Shown here: positions 1-11,560 of the stretch, in pieces
How the letters are laid out: each line of letters begins with the position of its first letter
How positions within the stretch are numbered: the first letter of the stretch is position 1
Origin: Spirometra erinaceieuropaei
Lineage: Eukaryota; Platyhelminthes; Cestoda; Diphyllobothriidea; Diphyllobothriidae
DNA: 64,000 bases
Reading direction: 5' to 3'
Assembly (NCBI GenBank): GCA_902702965.1
Contig: CACRXP010000721.1
Span: forward strand, 89,347-153,346
Program-made: the position numbers and the translations under genes
Notes under the pieces: generated by a model
Seen by the model: only the letters and a program-made list of their open reading frames with translations
Databases searched by the model: none
Told to the model about the DNA's origin: nothing

Positions 1-1280
1 GACACTTATCCAGTTAAATTTCAGCACGTAGTCGAAGCACATTGTTTGACTAATGCGTCACCTACAGAGACAGAGGCGAGATTGACTCCGCAGTTTTGCT
101 TTGATTCATTCCATCACAAGCGAATCATGGGATTTTTCAGACAACACCTTATATATCTAGACATGCAAATCTGTTCTTAAAGTACGCAAGCTGTATGCGT
201 AAAGTAGTCGCCGATTTCTATTTAGGGTTATTTCAGCAGTTTCTCGAAGGCGCGTATCAATTCTTAATGTATGGGTGATTCTGATGTGATTTTTATCCTT
301 AATACTTACATGCGCTAGGATGTCCACTTTAATACATATAAGTGCATATGCTGAAGGAATATGCGAGCTCACAACTGCCAGCGTAAAGGCTTTACGGCAT
401 AGGGTTAGGGTTTGGGCGTACAAAGCTTCGATGACAAAAATTAATATCGAAATTCGGGATCATTAAGACTTGAGTTTGTCTAAGACCGGTTGACGAATGT
501 AAATAGGTTAATACTGGACATCTCAGTCTTCGTCTGCATCAACGTCTATAGTTTAAGGGGACTGCATACACTTTAGGAAAAAAAAGAACCGTCAACATTA
601 ATTTTATCATTTTTTTAAAATTTAGTTTCTATGCTAACTTTATTTCATAATAACATCAAAGGACAATGAGATCATGGCAACGCTTAAGTTAATAAATGCT
701 TTTCGATTCGTATAATAAGACTAATATGCATACCATGCGAAAAATATCAAACGCTACACTAGAGAACGTCAGGTTGCATGACACTATGAAGTACTTTGCC
801 TCGAAAACGTGATCAACATAGAAGCATTGGTGTACTTGTGGGTTGGCTGATGTCCTCATGAAAAGTTGAGTCCTGCTTTTTCGGGCGTACAGCATGGAGG
901 CGCTGAATTCATGAGAATGTTCGAATCGTTTCTCAACGAATTGGTGCGGGTAGAATCCTCTGTCTGAACCCGGGCATCGCAGATCTACTTTGATACATAC
1001 AATGTAAACAGCCACAAGTAATAGTGGGCATCAACAGATTCTGCTCAAATGCTCATAGTTTTTGAGTTCATCTGATACAGTAACAGTGTCTCATATATCC
1101 CAGCAGCAATCGGCGATGAGAAGTAGACACGATCGCTCAAACAGAAATTTCCCAATGCAAACGCCTTTTCTCTAGATCGGAATGTTTCAGCAAGGAGAGC
1201 AAACAAATCCACAATCAGTGTCCATAACTAGTTTGGTAATTGTCTGACTCTTTAGATATGTTTTAGCGGATTGTAAATAA
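1..1280. other. No supportable feature
   Basis: AT-rich sequence with only short open frames of random character on both strands. A short run resembling one and a half TTAGGG units near position 400 is too small to be a telomeric array. I see no gene, RNA or repeat here. Confidence 0.5.
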
Positions 1281-1313
1281 TTGATATTGACCCAAATGGG
1301 AAAAAACACGACG

Positions 1314-1397
1314 ATACGGTAGGATTCGAACTCACCGCAGGAAGCGGAAATGCTTAAGTACAGCCAACTATCTTGCCAACTGAGCTATGAAGCCTCA
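1314..1397 (-). repeat. tRNA-like unit 1 (probable SINE head)
   Basis: Read on minus, the segment has an A-box-like TAGCTCAGTTGG (complement of 1377-1388), an anticodon-arm-like stretch around TGGCTGTACTTAAGC, and a B-box-like GTTCGAATCC (complement of 1322-1331), followed by a T-run. The acceptor arms do not pair cleanly, which argues against a functional tRNA. The same GGCTGTACT-type arm recurs in the third unit 0.5 kb away, so a tRNA-derived SINE or decayed tRNA family is the better reading. Confidence 0.45.
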
Positions 1398-1562
1398 TAT
1401 TGGGAGCTGAGTATAATGACAGTTTGGACAAGTTGCCCGCCAAACCTACTGCAACGTCTGAAATCCACTGAATCTGACACAGTTCGTTGAATGTCCAAGC
1501 AGGGTGCCCTTAATAATTGACCTAGAATCCGTTACATGAGTACCAGGTTCCGGGTAGTCCTT

Positions 1563-1650
1563 CGTAGCCCAGATGAAAACAGCATTGGTTGTATAAAAGC
1601 CGTCCTCTTGCTATCATGGGTTTAAATCCTACTAGGGCGCCGAATTTTTC
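1563..1650 (+). repeat. tRNA-like unit 2 (probable SINE head)
   Basis: Plus-strand segment with a degraded A box (GTAGCCCAGATG), an anticodon-arm-like TTGGTTGTATAAAAGCCG and a B-box-like GGGTTTAAATCC at about 1618-1629. It ends in CGCCGAATTTTTC, close to the CACCGAGTTTTTTT end of unit 3. The B box carries TTTAAAT instead of TTCGAAT, so it is decayed. Related to unit 3 by the shared arm and shared 3' end. Confidence 0.45.
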
Positions 1651-1834
1651 ACAATTGTCTCAATATTGATTATGTGAGCCTCGTAGAAATCTAGTTTATT
1701 CTAGGTGGATTACTTACAAAATCCTGCTTGGGCGGTCACCTTACTGTATTAAGTTTGAGAATTTCCATACGTTGCAATAGGTTGGGCGGGTAACTTGACC
1801 CAAATGTGATTAAACACATGTCTCTTGATGGGGC

Positions 1835-1930
1835 CTCATACCTCAGGTGGCCAGAGCATTGGCTGTACTAAAGCCGCCTCCTTACAATCGCGGGTTCGAT
1901 TCCCTCCGTGACACCGAGTTTTTTTCAGTT
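1835..1930 (+). repeat. tRNA-like unit 3 (probable SINE head)
   Basis: The best preserved of the three. It has ACCTCAGGTGGCCAG as an A-box region, TTGGCTGTACTAAAGCCG as a five-pair anticodon arm with a seven-base loop, and GGGTTCGATTCCC (1892-1904) as a strong B box and T arm, ending in CACCGAGTTTTTTT. The 5' acceptor strand does not pair with the 3' acceptor strand. This fits a tRNA-derived polymerase III retroelement better than a working tRNA. Confidence 0.5.
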
Positions 1931-1938
1931 AGGTCCAT

Positions 1939-2246
1939 GTGTATTACTTGATCGCTTGGCCCGTTATAACTATTTATGCATATTTCTCTAAAACAGGTCA
2001 TACGGTAGATAAACTGGCAGGCTTAGTCAGGAATGCGAACGCTAAGGAACGGTTGCAAGTCCAGTTGTGCTTCTTCAGCGCGCCAACTGGGTTCTTTGTT
2101 TGCTTTGGCAATAAATCCTGTTTTAGTGTACGCTGTGGACCAGGAGGTGTGGTGGTATGTCTTTGTTCGTTTTTACGCAGTGCCAGCCACCTGGAATCAC
2201 CCACCTCCTTACGTTTAGACTACTTTTTACACCGGATCTTGGTGGG

Positions 2247-2277
<31 letters not shown>

Positions 2278-2580
2278 CTAGGATTCTGCGCACGTTTAAA
2301 ACCACTATAAACTGCTTTGCCGCGCAGGTCACCAACCCTGCCTTTACTGCGCTGTGGAGTACACAGTGAACATTGTAATAACCTCGGTCGACTGTTTCAC
2401 CAACCGATTGGCGTTTTATGCGTGCAAACCAGGGGCTGTTTGCAGGTAGGACTGAAGCAAGCACAGCTGACAACACAAGTGTTATGCGCTCATGACGCGG
2501 CGAAGCGTCATTGGTTATAGAGTGGCCAATCAGCACCCCTGACCTTGATAGTGCACTGTCATGCACAGGTAGGTTAATCA
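1939..2580. repeat. GC-richer segment with GA microsatellite
   Basis: This stretch is clearly less AT-rich than its flanks and holds an uninterrupted GA run at about 2250-2277. Several overlapping open frames exist on both strands, but none resembles a known protein and they shadow one another, so I do not call a gene. ATTGG and CCAAT motifs near 2510-2530 are noted without functional claim. It could be an interspersed repeat unit. Confidence 0.35.
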
Positions 2581-2659
2581 CTATTAATTCTTATTGGGCA
2601 ACAGGTAATGCAGTTCGGGCCCGAGCACATCGCACGAATAATTGTCCTACTCAATCAAA

Positions 2660-3060
2660 GTCACATTCGGGAATTAGAACAGTTTTTTAAAACGAAATTA
2701 TACTCCTCCTTTGAGTATGAAATTGAAAAAAGACGTGATTTTCTACCTAATAAGTAAAATAATGGATATTTTCATGCATGTTTTCCATGAAATCTAATTA
2801 AATTTTCATTGGCATCGAAAATCAATAAGAACATTGCATACTACTTAAGTAGCCATTTTTGCAATGTATGGATCTTAAATGCAGCCAAAAAAAAAGTTCT
2901 TTCCAAAGCCGACTCCCTGTGGTAACCGGATCATTATAGATTTATGTTTCATTATGATTAGTTTTACAACACTATTTAATTTTTCTTTTTGGAACGAGCA
3001 CGCTATCGAAATTTTAGTTGACATTTCATAAGTTAGCACATCTACTGTACCTACGGTCCG
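2660..3060 (+). repeat. AT-rich interspersed repeat, copy 1
   Basis: First of four copies of one interspersed repeat in the window; the others are at 15.13-15.49, 44.64-45.13 and 47.70-48.10 kb. Shared landmarks in order are AAATTATACTCCTCCTTTGA, a TATGTATGCTTTCATGAAAT-like stretch, GGCATCGAAAATCAA, AAGTAGTCATTTTTACA, an ATTATAGAAT-like stretch and a terminal GACATTTCATGAGTTAGC. No protein-coding capacity is seen. Here the repeat stands alone, whereas copies 3 and 4 have inverted partners. Confidence 0.6.
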
Positions 3061-4398
3061 CATGTATCATTTGAGCTTCCTGTATCACACAAACTCCTCC
3101 CAGATGTACGTTATGTTTATCATGTCTACACACGGATGGCCCATTACTTAACCGTAGCATACGCACACCACATTTGAAGCGATGAAGTCGGTATTCGGTA
3201 CTGTCTGAGGGAAGGTATATCAGACGGTGATAAAAATGGCCCGCGTAATGGGACATCGTATCAGATAAATAGACGACCGACGGTAACATCAATCCTTTTT
3301 CGTACAGTCTGTTACAAGGGGGTTCTAAACTGTCTTTCCACATTATGTATAGCCTGCGTTGTTGCTTTGCCCTCAACGATTATTTAACTCATGCATACAC
3401 GCTCATCTTCCGCAATCATCTATTGAAACTACGTCAGTGACTTCAATTTTCTTTCAGTGCAGAACGGTTGCAGCGGGGAAGGCCCCGTCGGCTGATACTG
3501 TTCTATCCCCAAATGTGGACTCCACACGCGAAGTTCACACATCCACTTCACATTCACAGCCACATACTTCCAACATACCAATGATACGCTCGATCTACTT
3601 ATGATACATGAGTGGGTAGCGTTTACATCATTGTGCTTGTATGCACCTACGGGGTTGTGCCACGCAGTGCTCTAAATATCTTCTTTTCGGTGTATTTCCA
3701 ACAGAGTTATGTCTTTTTTGACATGTTTATAACCAAATGAAAGTATAAAGGTGTTTTCCCATCATTTCCTTAGTATAAACGAACGTTAATGAGTCAGTAC
3801 GACAAAGCATTATAGGTACAACCGATAGTGGAGCATTCATTTTGAACAAATTGTCTGCTGAATATTTATTTTGATAGTCCCTATGTTGTCTGCTGCAACC
3901 TTACCTGTACTTTAACGGATTTAAACAGCGGGGGATTCTAAAAACCACACAAGTACGCACGGGCCCAGTTACCAGTATTTTCAACCATATGTAAGTGTTG
4001 GCGTCTCCCGTCTATTAATTTTAACAGACATTTGTTTATGTGTAGTGTGAATCACCGAAAGAAGTATAAACAAAAAATGTAACAAAATGAAATAAGCGTT
4101 TGCGCAGTTCGGAAAACGTTACTTACGTAGAATATTTGTGTTGGCACTGACTGCATGCATGAGCACGAATATCGTCGATACTAAGATTACTTCGCCGCAC
4201 GACATAGCTAAGCTAACTGACGGCAAGCTGCACGCCACTCAATTTATTCGCACATAACCCAACGATGGCCCTCACGCCGAGTAAACTCATATGTTTTTGC
4301 CAGAGCTCAGTGTTGGGCGTATATTACGGGCGGCGCATTTTGCAAACAGATACCGCATGCCCAACCAATCACTAAGACCCATGAAAAAAAGTAACTTT
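3061..4398. other. No supportable feature
   Basis: The longest open frame here is a 116-codon minus-strand frame at 3026-3376. It has no recognisable domain and overlaps repeat copy 1, so I do not call it a gene. The rest is AT-rich with no repeat or RNA that I can support. Confidence 0.4.
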
Positions 4399-4490
4399 CT
4401 TGAAGAAGGAGACACGATCTTGTCCTAGCAAACGTGTCTCCTTCTGCAAGACTGCTTCCTGGGACTCGTCTCTTCGCTTCTATTGACAAA
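4399..4490. repeat. Foldback hairpin related to a PLE end
   Basis: An 18-base arm CTTGAAGAAGGAGACACG at 4399-4416 is repeated inverted at 4433-4450 with one mismatch and a 16-base spacer. The same arms flank the PLE 3' end at 12.45-12.68 kb. The spacer and right arm also match positions 12651-12684 in direct orientation. Sequence to the right (4451-4487) is the reverse complement of 12427-12452. It therefore looks like an internally deleted, inverted derivative of a PLE end. Confidence 0.55.
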
Positions 4491-4949
4491 ATCACTTTTC
4501 GCAATTCAGGTCAAAAATAAATATTGTTTGCAATACATATTAGACGCCTTCAACGAAGTTATTTCGTCGAACATTATTTGAGCAAATCTTATTTTTTCTG
4601 AGAACTGGTCAACAGCTTATGAAATTTTTGAGCACTGTACTAATTATTTTGTGAAGCTGACACCATTGAGTTGGGAAAATCATGCGATATCATAGTCAAA
4701 TCACCGTCGTGAGGAATTGTTACTACTTCGCATATTTATTGCCAGTATATTTAATAGTAAAAACTAAAAACGAATTTTTAATAATCGTGTTAGAAAAGTG
4801 GCTTCACATAATTAACTACTTTTTCCCTTTGCACGTACGATCCGGATTTATGGCATTTTCCGTGGCGTCCGTCCCCACTGCGCGTATACTTTCGGCGACA
4901 TGAGACAATTAACGGCTGGATTGGCCTCGCTTTTAACAAACGTCAGTAC

Positions 4950-5706
4950 ATGAAATGACTTCCTTGGGAAACGTCTGGCGCTGTCTGATGAAGCTGACAT
5001 GGAGGCTGATTGAAAGCACAGATTAGCAAAACGAACGACATCCGGGTCGATAATCCGATGAAATCGAAGTGCTCACCGGATCGAGGGAATTGTCAGGCCG
5101 ATGTTTCTAAGAGCGATAAGTGAAAAATCGATCAGAATTTTGAATAGCCGGTCGACTTATTTAGCATTGGGTCGATCGCTTTATTTTCTTCTTTCGCTGC
5201 CTTGGTCGGCAGGGGCAATCTCAGTTTGAGGTTAGTTTCTTATGAAACCCTCTGACTCTGCTACCACATGGTTTTACGGTCTGCCGATGGTACACCAAGC
5301 GAACCCACCACCTAGGTACATCGTTTCCCTACGTGACACTCCTGCATACCATTTGGCAAAATGAATATTTTTCCGTCTTAGGCTCCTAGCGGAAGATTTG
5401 CCAACAACAGTAGCTTCTGTTAATCAATTCCTAAAACAGAAAATAGAGTCCGACGGATAGATTGTATATTTTGATTGTGTTTCACTATTCACCTGCAGTC
5501 GCTAACAAGTTGTGATTGACGTTGTGAAACAACTCCTGGCTGATCACTACAATGAAAGAGACAATCCTCTGAAGACTGTACATCTATTGGAAATCTAACG
5601 GCGTTTCCTAAAAAACATATTTCATCCTCGTGCACAAATGTGTAAACAAATTAAAGGAATTCCTATTGACTTCCCAATGTCAGGGCGGATTGCTGAAAAG
5701 GTCTTG
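4950..5706 (+). mobile_element. PLE, truncated upstream tandem copy
   Basis: This segment is repeated directly, with divergence but few gaps, at 5709-6480. It holds the N-terminal part of a Penelope-type RT: around 5275-5310 it reads FYGLPMVHQ-like, then P-R-x-I-V-S-L-R, then TVASVNQFLKQK, then D-V-V-K-Q-L-L-A-D, and near 5650 K-G-I-P-I-D-F-P-M-S-G, equivalent to the KGTxMGSPISG motif. Several stop codons break the frame. A partial copy in tandem upstream of a longer one is the usual pseudo-LTR arrangement of PLEs. Confidence 0.7.
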
Positions 5707-7550
5707 CATAAAATGATTTCGTTCAGAAACGCCCAGCGCTGTCTGATGAACCTGACGTGGAGGCTGATTGAAACCACATGTTAGCGAACGACCGGCATCC
5801 GGGTCGATAATTTGATAAGGGGGGTTGTTCAACAGATCGGGGGAATTGTTTGGTTGACGTTTCGAAAAGCTAAGACGCCTCTCCATTATCAAAGCGTCTA
5901 GTGCAAAAATCGATCAGAATCTTGAATAGACAGTCAAATAAGTTTGTCTTGGGCTGATCGTGTTTTTCCTCCTTCGCTGTCCTAACCTGCTGGGGTAATC
6001 ACGGTTTGAGATTTCTTTCTTATGAAACCTGCTGACGTTGCCACTGCACGGTTTCACGGTCTGCCGATGGTACACAAAGCGAACATACCGCTTAGGCACA
6101 CGTTTCTCTACGTGACACTCCTACATACGATTTGGCAAAATGAATTTTTGCCGTCTTAAGCTACTAGTAGAAGGTTAGCTAACAGCAGTAGCTTTTGCCA
6201 ATCAGTTCCTGAAAAAGAAATTAGGGACATATGAATACGTGGTATCTTTTCGTTTTGTTTAACTAGTTTTCTCCATTTCACGACAACTATTTATGGACGT
6301 TGTGAGACAACTCCTGGTTGCTCGCCTCAACGAGGGAGACAATCCCTGGAAGACCGAACATGTCATGGAGATCTATCGGCAATACGTAAAATATATTTGA
6401 CCTTGGTGGACAGATGTATGAACTAATCAAAGGCACCTTCATTGGCTTTCCAATATCAGGGACGTTTGTTGAAATGGTCGTTCAACGGAAAGGACACGTG
6501 GTGTGCACCAAATATCAACCGAAGTTTTGGGCTCGCTATGTCGATGAAACTTTCATCATTGGCAAATCATTTGACGTGGAGTACCTTAAAGACTCCCTGA
6601 ACTCGGTTGACCCGAATATCTTATTCACGATGGAAGCTGAAACGAACAATCAACTTTGATTCCTCGGTGTCCTTGTGCGTCGATGTGCGACTGGGCAACT
6701 ACCGTTTCCAAAAAGCCCACAACAAAAGACACATAATACACTTCAACAACAATCACCCCGTCTCTCACAAACGCAACTGTGTCCGTACTCTATTCTTAAG
6801 AGGTAAAACACTGCAGCACACCGGCCGACAAAACAGTTGAACGACAATACCTTCATGATCTCTCTCGGAGCCAATGTATACCCAAGCTACTTTTTCAAGC
6901 TAAATAAGCGACGAGTGAACAAATAACGGCCACAAGAAGAACAACCCGAAATCTGGAGGGCTATCCCCTACATTAAAGGAGTCTCCAAGGCGGTTTCACG
7001 ATTGTTACAACCCGTCAGGTAAAGCATTGCCCATCGACCTCAGGCAACAATTTGTTGACGTCTGAAACAACTCAAATACATACTGCCACCCCATGAAACC
7101 TCAGCAGCTGTCCAGCAGCAGCTTTTAGAGAGACCCGAGCGCATGATTACAACTTGGCAAATCGAAAAGTACATCCAAACTTAAAGCTTACTACGTACAT
7201 CGGAGAGCCTGACCACAGTTTTGACCTTCAAGGAGCAGCCGTCTTAGGCTTGGACACCTCGAGAGCAGAGCGTCTCGAATTTGGGCATTCGTACTCAGAT
7301 GCCGACTCCATCAACATGCATCTAGACCTTCATTCGGCCTACAAAGTCCCTCCTCACTGCATACGCCGTGACGAGGACAAGACAATCAAACGGAGCTTAG
7401 TAATACCCAGCGAACACGGCTTGTCAGCAAACGCACCCAAAGGGTGGACACAAGCGCGACTTACCTCATTTGAGGTGACGACACACGACACAGGAATCCA
7501 CGAACCCTCACAAACGACAGCCAGTAGGCCACGGCAGCGAAAGTAAAAAA
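5707..7550 (+). mobile_element. Penelope-like element, decayed
   Basis: This is the second unit of the tandem and continues past the point where the first is cut. Recognisable parts in order are FHGLPMVHK, KGTFIGFPISG at about 6430 (family motif KGTxMGSPISG) and FWARYVDETF at about 6525-6555, where the family has YVDDTF and the second catalytic Asp is replaced by Glu. LFTMEAETNNQL and an I-P-Y-I-K-G-V-S motif follow near 6970. A degraded GIY-YIG region then reads RETRAHDYN to TYIGEPDHSFDLQGAAVLG at 7130-7240. Multiple stops and frameshifts make it non-functional. The last 130-codon open frame (7154-7546) covers the endonuclease C-terminal part. Confidence 0.75.
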
Positions 7551-7636
7551 ATCGATCAGCTCAGGGCCAAATAATTATGTAATCTATTTAACATGATGAT
7601 CGATTTTTGCACTAGACGCTTTAATAATGTAGAGGC
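5876..7636. repeat. Inverted repeat pair around the PLE body
   Basis: About 40 bases at 5876-5916 (containing AAAGCGTCTAGTGCAAAAAT) recur inverted at 7597-7636 with few mismatches. The left arm lies in the 5' region of the second PLE unit and the right arm just beyond its 3' end. Short inverted copies of terminal sequence are known for some PLEs. Here the right arm probably marks the element's 3' boundary or an inverted 5' scrap. Confidence 0.6.
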
Positions 7637-7639
7637 GAC

Positions 7640-8129
7640 GAAGCTCTTCGAAGCTTCAGTCAAACAAATTTCTCTATTCGGTGAGCAGGTTCCTTTACTC
7701 AGATAATTAAATCTTGCATTCAGGTAAATTGTATATCATTCAACATTCGGTCCAACGGGCCAACAAGTCGAGTAATCAGTACAACGGTCACGCGAACATT
7801 GCATTGACCATCATTGGACGATTTAACCCGGCTTTAAATAAGCCACTGACAGCAGCCAAACCTGAATCCGTGATCACACGTGGGGCATTATTTAAATTTT
7901 CGAGCTTCAATGTGTCCCTGATTTTGCCAAAAAATACGAGCAGCCAACGGCCATCTGGTTCGGTGGCAATGATGCAGCCTAAAAATCGCCCTTTCCTGAT
8001 TTCTTTTATGGCTGTTTATGCGCAAATCTGCATTGCTTCCAAAAGGATGAGCACTATTTGGCACTCTGAATACGGCCACATTAAACGCAAATGACCTCGA
8101 TATTTGTGTACTCTTATCCTCTGCATTTT
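7640..8129. other. No supportable feature
   Basis: Overlapping open frames occur on both strands (for example 7714-8094 plus and 7888-8139 minus). None matches a family I know. A minus frame at about 7780-7990 has a protein-like composition but no recognisable motif. I make no gene call. Confidence 0.3.
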
Positions 8130-9080
8130 CTATGTCCACTGTCCCGGCTTTGTCGATTTCGGTCTGTCAGGTGTTTGTCTGTTTTTGAGCGCCGTCGCAC
8201 CGTAAGAATCGCATTGTCAAGTTTTGTACCATCATTATTATTTAAAAAACTCGACCTAACCCGATCGATAATACCAGTGGGGAATGCGCTGAAGAACTTT
8301 AAGTCGATGACACGTATATTATCCAACAGATAAGCAAGTCTATCGGGTGGAAGCTTATGCAATCCAGTCTTTTTGAAATGCCAGTGCATGCAGAATCTCC
8401 TCGATGGTAGTTTGACTACCGTGCGCTAATGCCTGTAAGGCGCATCTGCAGCAATTCAAATTGCTGTACTTTTTTTCTAAAACCTGTGAAATGCTTTTGC
8501 TACAACTGGAGGTAAGAATAAATAACCTGTAGTTATTCGCAGACGCATAACTTTCACCCTTAAAAAGCGAAATGATGGTAGCGGACTTCCTATCAGAGGT
8601 CAGGCCCAGAGAAGCAAATGAGGTTGGAAGATAAAAGCTAACAGTTTGGATATTTCGGGAGTTAAGTCCTTCAGCAGCTAAACTGCGTTTGCATCAGGGC
8701 ATGGGGAGGTCGAATTTTTTAGGTGTAGTAACTCTTTCTGAAGGACGGCATTAATGAAGCAAACTGTTTCCATGTTAGGCGTTTCCTTGTATTTACAAGA
8801 GCGAGGTAAAAACTGAGTTCACGTTTTACGATTGTCCCGGATGCTCAAGAGAATATGCCGACTAAGTCCTTATCCCTAGTCCGTTCGCAGCTGCGAGGTT
8901 CTACTCTTTTTCCACGTATTCTGCCTCATGTAACCGCAAAGTACTTTGGAATTAACCATCACGCGATTATAGATGTCCTTTGCAAAGACTTGACAATCTT
9001 TTTCGATGAGAATGTTGATCCAGTTTCTTTGTGACTTAAAACTGTAAAGGGATTCAGGCGTCCGATAAATCATTCAACTG
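8130..9080 (-). pseudogene. Decayed LINE reverse transcriptase, N-terminal half
   Basis: Read on minus from 9080 downward, the frames carry the usual layout of the APE-to-RT linker and early RT of CR1/Jockey-type LINEs. First comes a basic helix region ending NSKVLCGYMRQNT (like NPKxFWSYVRSKT), then a D-x-S-G-T-I-V-like stretch. Near 8690-8580 a segment reads SPCPDAN...LLKDLTPEISKLLAFIFQ, equivalent to SPGPDGI...LKDLxPEISxPLxxIF. An N-N-Y-R-like stretch and RVIDLKFFSAF (family VIYLDFxKAFD) follow. Frames change several times and stops are frequent. The family cannot be assigned from this fragment. Confidence 0.5.
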
Positions 9081-10433
9081 ATTAATATATATTTGAAGTA
9101 AAAGACTTTGAAATTTAAATAACCATCTCCAGCCCCTATGAAATGCTTATCTACGCAGAATCTGCTCGCTACTATTTTGACGACTGTGTGCTTTCGCCCA
9201 ATCGAATGAGCTCAACTGCTTTTTCTATCAAAACCCGCAGCTTCAGGGAGTTATCTCTGCACTGTTCTGCCCATCTGTCATTGCCTCTTGGATTAAACAT
9301 CACAAGGTGTTTAAAAGCTTTTTCTGAAATTCCGTCACAGGTAAGTGCCCTGTGCAATTTAAAATGTTGATGTTGGAGAATAGAACTTACTATCTGGAAT
9401 AAACTATTATCAGCAGTCCTTTGGATTACCTTAAGTACACATACCATGCATATTTTATATCTCCAGAATTTTCCATTGAAACTGTCTACGATCTTTCAAG
9501 TATACATTTTATGGGCATTTTGAACATCTTTCATGCTGTTCGGTACGAACCGTGAATACTTGACGTGGTCGATCTGTTCAGCGTATATCGGGGAATGCGC
9601 TATCAAAATTCCAACAGACGTCCTTAGCAAGGTTTTTTCTGACTGGTCAGTAGCTTAGAGGTCATAGGTGTTTATGTTGGCGATAAAGCATGTTTATATT
9701 ATTTGACGTTTCGCTAACTACGAAATGACTTTCGCTGTTACATTACCGTTGTTGATTTTTATTGACGGAAACGTGGCCTGTAATAGAATGTCTCGTAAGT
9801 CAGCTGAGCGGGGAATTCTGAGTGAAGTGTTTATTAAAACCGGACATTTTAAATGACAAATAATGAAAGTTGCAGGTCTTCAAATGCTGCAATTTTGGGA
9901 GGCTTTATTTCTTGTAACCATATGACGAATAGCAGTAGGCCAATTAACCTGCATTATTTAAATACTCGATTAGGTTTTCCGTTTTCTTTACCTACACGGT
10001 TTAGCATATCACTTAAACGTTAAAGCTAGTTTGCAAAATGTTAGACGCTGAAAAGAGCTGTCTAAAGATTTTCATTTATTGACCTACAAATTTATCTAAT
10101 TGAGCAATCAGTCCAGGTTATAGTAGAATCGTAATGAACTTGCAATACTAAGCTGGCATGTTTATAACCAGTTTATATAACGTCGTCGGGATAAGGGAAT
10201 ATTTTTGGACATAAATTACATTTATTTTATTTCCGCCCCGTCTTATAGAGAAACATACTTTTGTGTTACCGCACAATAGTTGCGTAATTGTTGCTGTTAT
10301 TATTCTGACAGGCATTCATCTAATCGCCAGACTTTCGAAAAAAAGATTTTATGTTATAGATCCAGTCGGCTCTGCTTTACTATGTTATTCATTAAAAATG
10401 ATAGCATTTTCATTGACAAAATTTAATTCCTAG
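9081..10433. other. No supportable feature
   Basis: A 91-codon minus frame at 9172-9447 may be an upstream part of the decayed LINE, but no motif supports it. The remainder is AT-rich and featureless to my reading. Confidence 0.35.
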
Positions 10434-10788
10434 CACTTTGGCGACTGCACCCCCCTTAAAGTTAGTTGAACTTGCATCAGTATATCTGCTTATAACCGGC
10501 CGAAATACGTCTCAACAACGCATATACCGTGTTTTAGGCTACGAGGAATGCCCGCGCTATAAGGGCCAAGTGCGAGCCGAAAGCATTGCCGCACATCTCA
10601 CGAGAAAAGTTACATCACTTTCGTCTACGGAAAACATTAATGAATTCGGCAACATTGTTTATACAGTTAGCCTTCATGGGCATGTTTACGTCTATGATTT
10701 TAAATTACATCGGACGTCAACACGAAGCCGATTTGATGAATTTTCATGCAATGTAATGTGGTGTAACATTACGCTCACCTTGAATCAG
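10434..10788 (+). CDS. Candidate exon, unidentified
   Basis: A frame open over 150 codons (10438-10902) is bracketed by plausible splice sites: an acceptor AATTCCTAG before 10434 and a donor AATCAG|GTAAAT after 10788. The translated part is 118 residues without a signal peptide or membrane segment and contains a possible N-glycosylation site near its end (CNIT). I do not recognise it. The only support is frame length and splice signals in AT-rich DNA, so chance is a real alternative. Confidence 0.25.
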
Positions 10789-11560
10789 GTAAATGCGCCA
10801 TATTGTGACTCCGGTTTAACATCTAATGTTTGCGTTTGCGCGGTAAAACTACATCATCCAATCGTTTCCATTAAAAGGAAGGATATAACCAATTTCAAGT
10901 AAGACAAGCTCAATACCGAATAACATTCAAGTCTTCAAAGTGGAATACACAAGTCTTGGGACCAAATCTCGTCGGAATAAGTAGCATTCAGTATCCAAAC
11001 TTTAAATCGGCAATAAAACATTTTTTGAAGTTTTCTCGGAGGACGAAAATCATGGCACAGCAATCCTTGTGAAAAGAGCAGTATTTTACAATAAAAAAAT
11101 TTTGCGCCCGCCGAGGCGGTTTACTGCAGAATATAGACACATCTCTGAACTCAATACCAGCATGTATTCAGTGAGACTATCATGCATTATTTTGTACGAG
11201 ACAAAACTTAACGTGGTGTTCCTCTTTGGTCGTGCTTAGATACTTTAGCACGTTTCTTTTTCCAATTGCACAAGCATTTTTTAGGGATATATCAATTATC
11301 TTCAGAATGTTAATTCGGAATATACCCATTTTGTTTATTTTTACTTCCAAATCAACTCCATTGTTTTCAGATTTATTGAGACGTTACAAAGCTTAAAGCA
11401 TGCCTGACTCACAATATTTCCAAATATCCATTAAATCGACAAAGTTTATTTGTTTTCTAAAATGCACACAAGAACGATAAGCAGACTTAGGTTTCGTGAC
11501 TGTTCTTGAGTGTGCTTAGTATTAAGAGAATTTTGAGAACAAGTTTTTTCCATCTCAGTT

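Noticed and set aside
395..420. TTAGGG-like run (AGGGTTAGGGTTTGGG)
   Set aside because: Fewer than three units and imperfect. Not evidence of a telomere or interstitial telomeric array.
1314..1397. Functional tRNA gene
   Set aside because: Acceptor stem does not pair and two related units nearby are also decayed. SINE or pseudo-tRNA is more likely.
3026..3376. 116-codon minus frame
   Set aside because: No domain, overlaps an interspersed repeat, and nothing in the paralogous repeats keeps it open.
4975..5020. CTGATGA ... GAAA in the PLE 5' region (and again near 5740) as a hammerhead ribozyme
   Set aside because: Four to five unpaired bases (GATT or TGATT) separate the possible stem II from GAAA, and no GTC cleavage site sits where needed. 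The core geometry fails.
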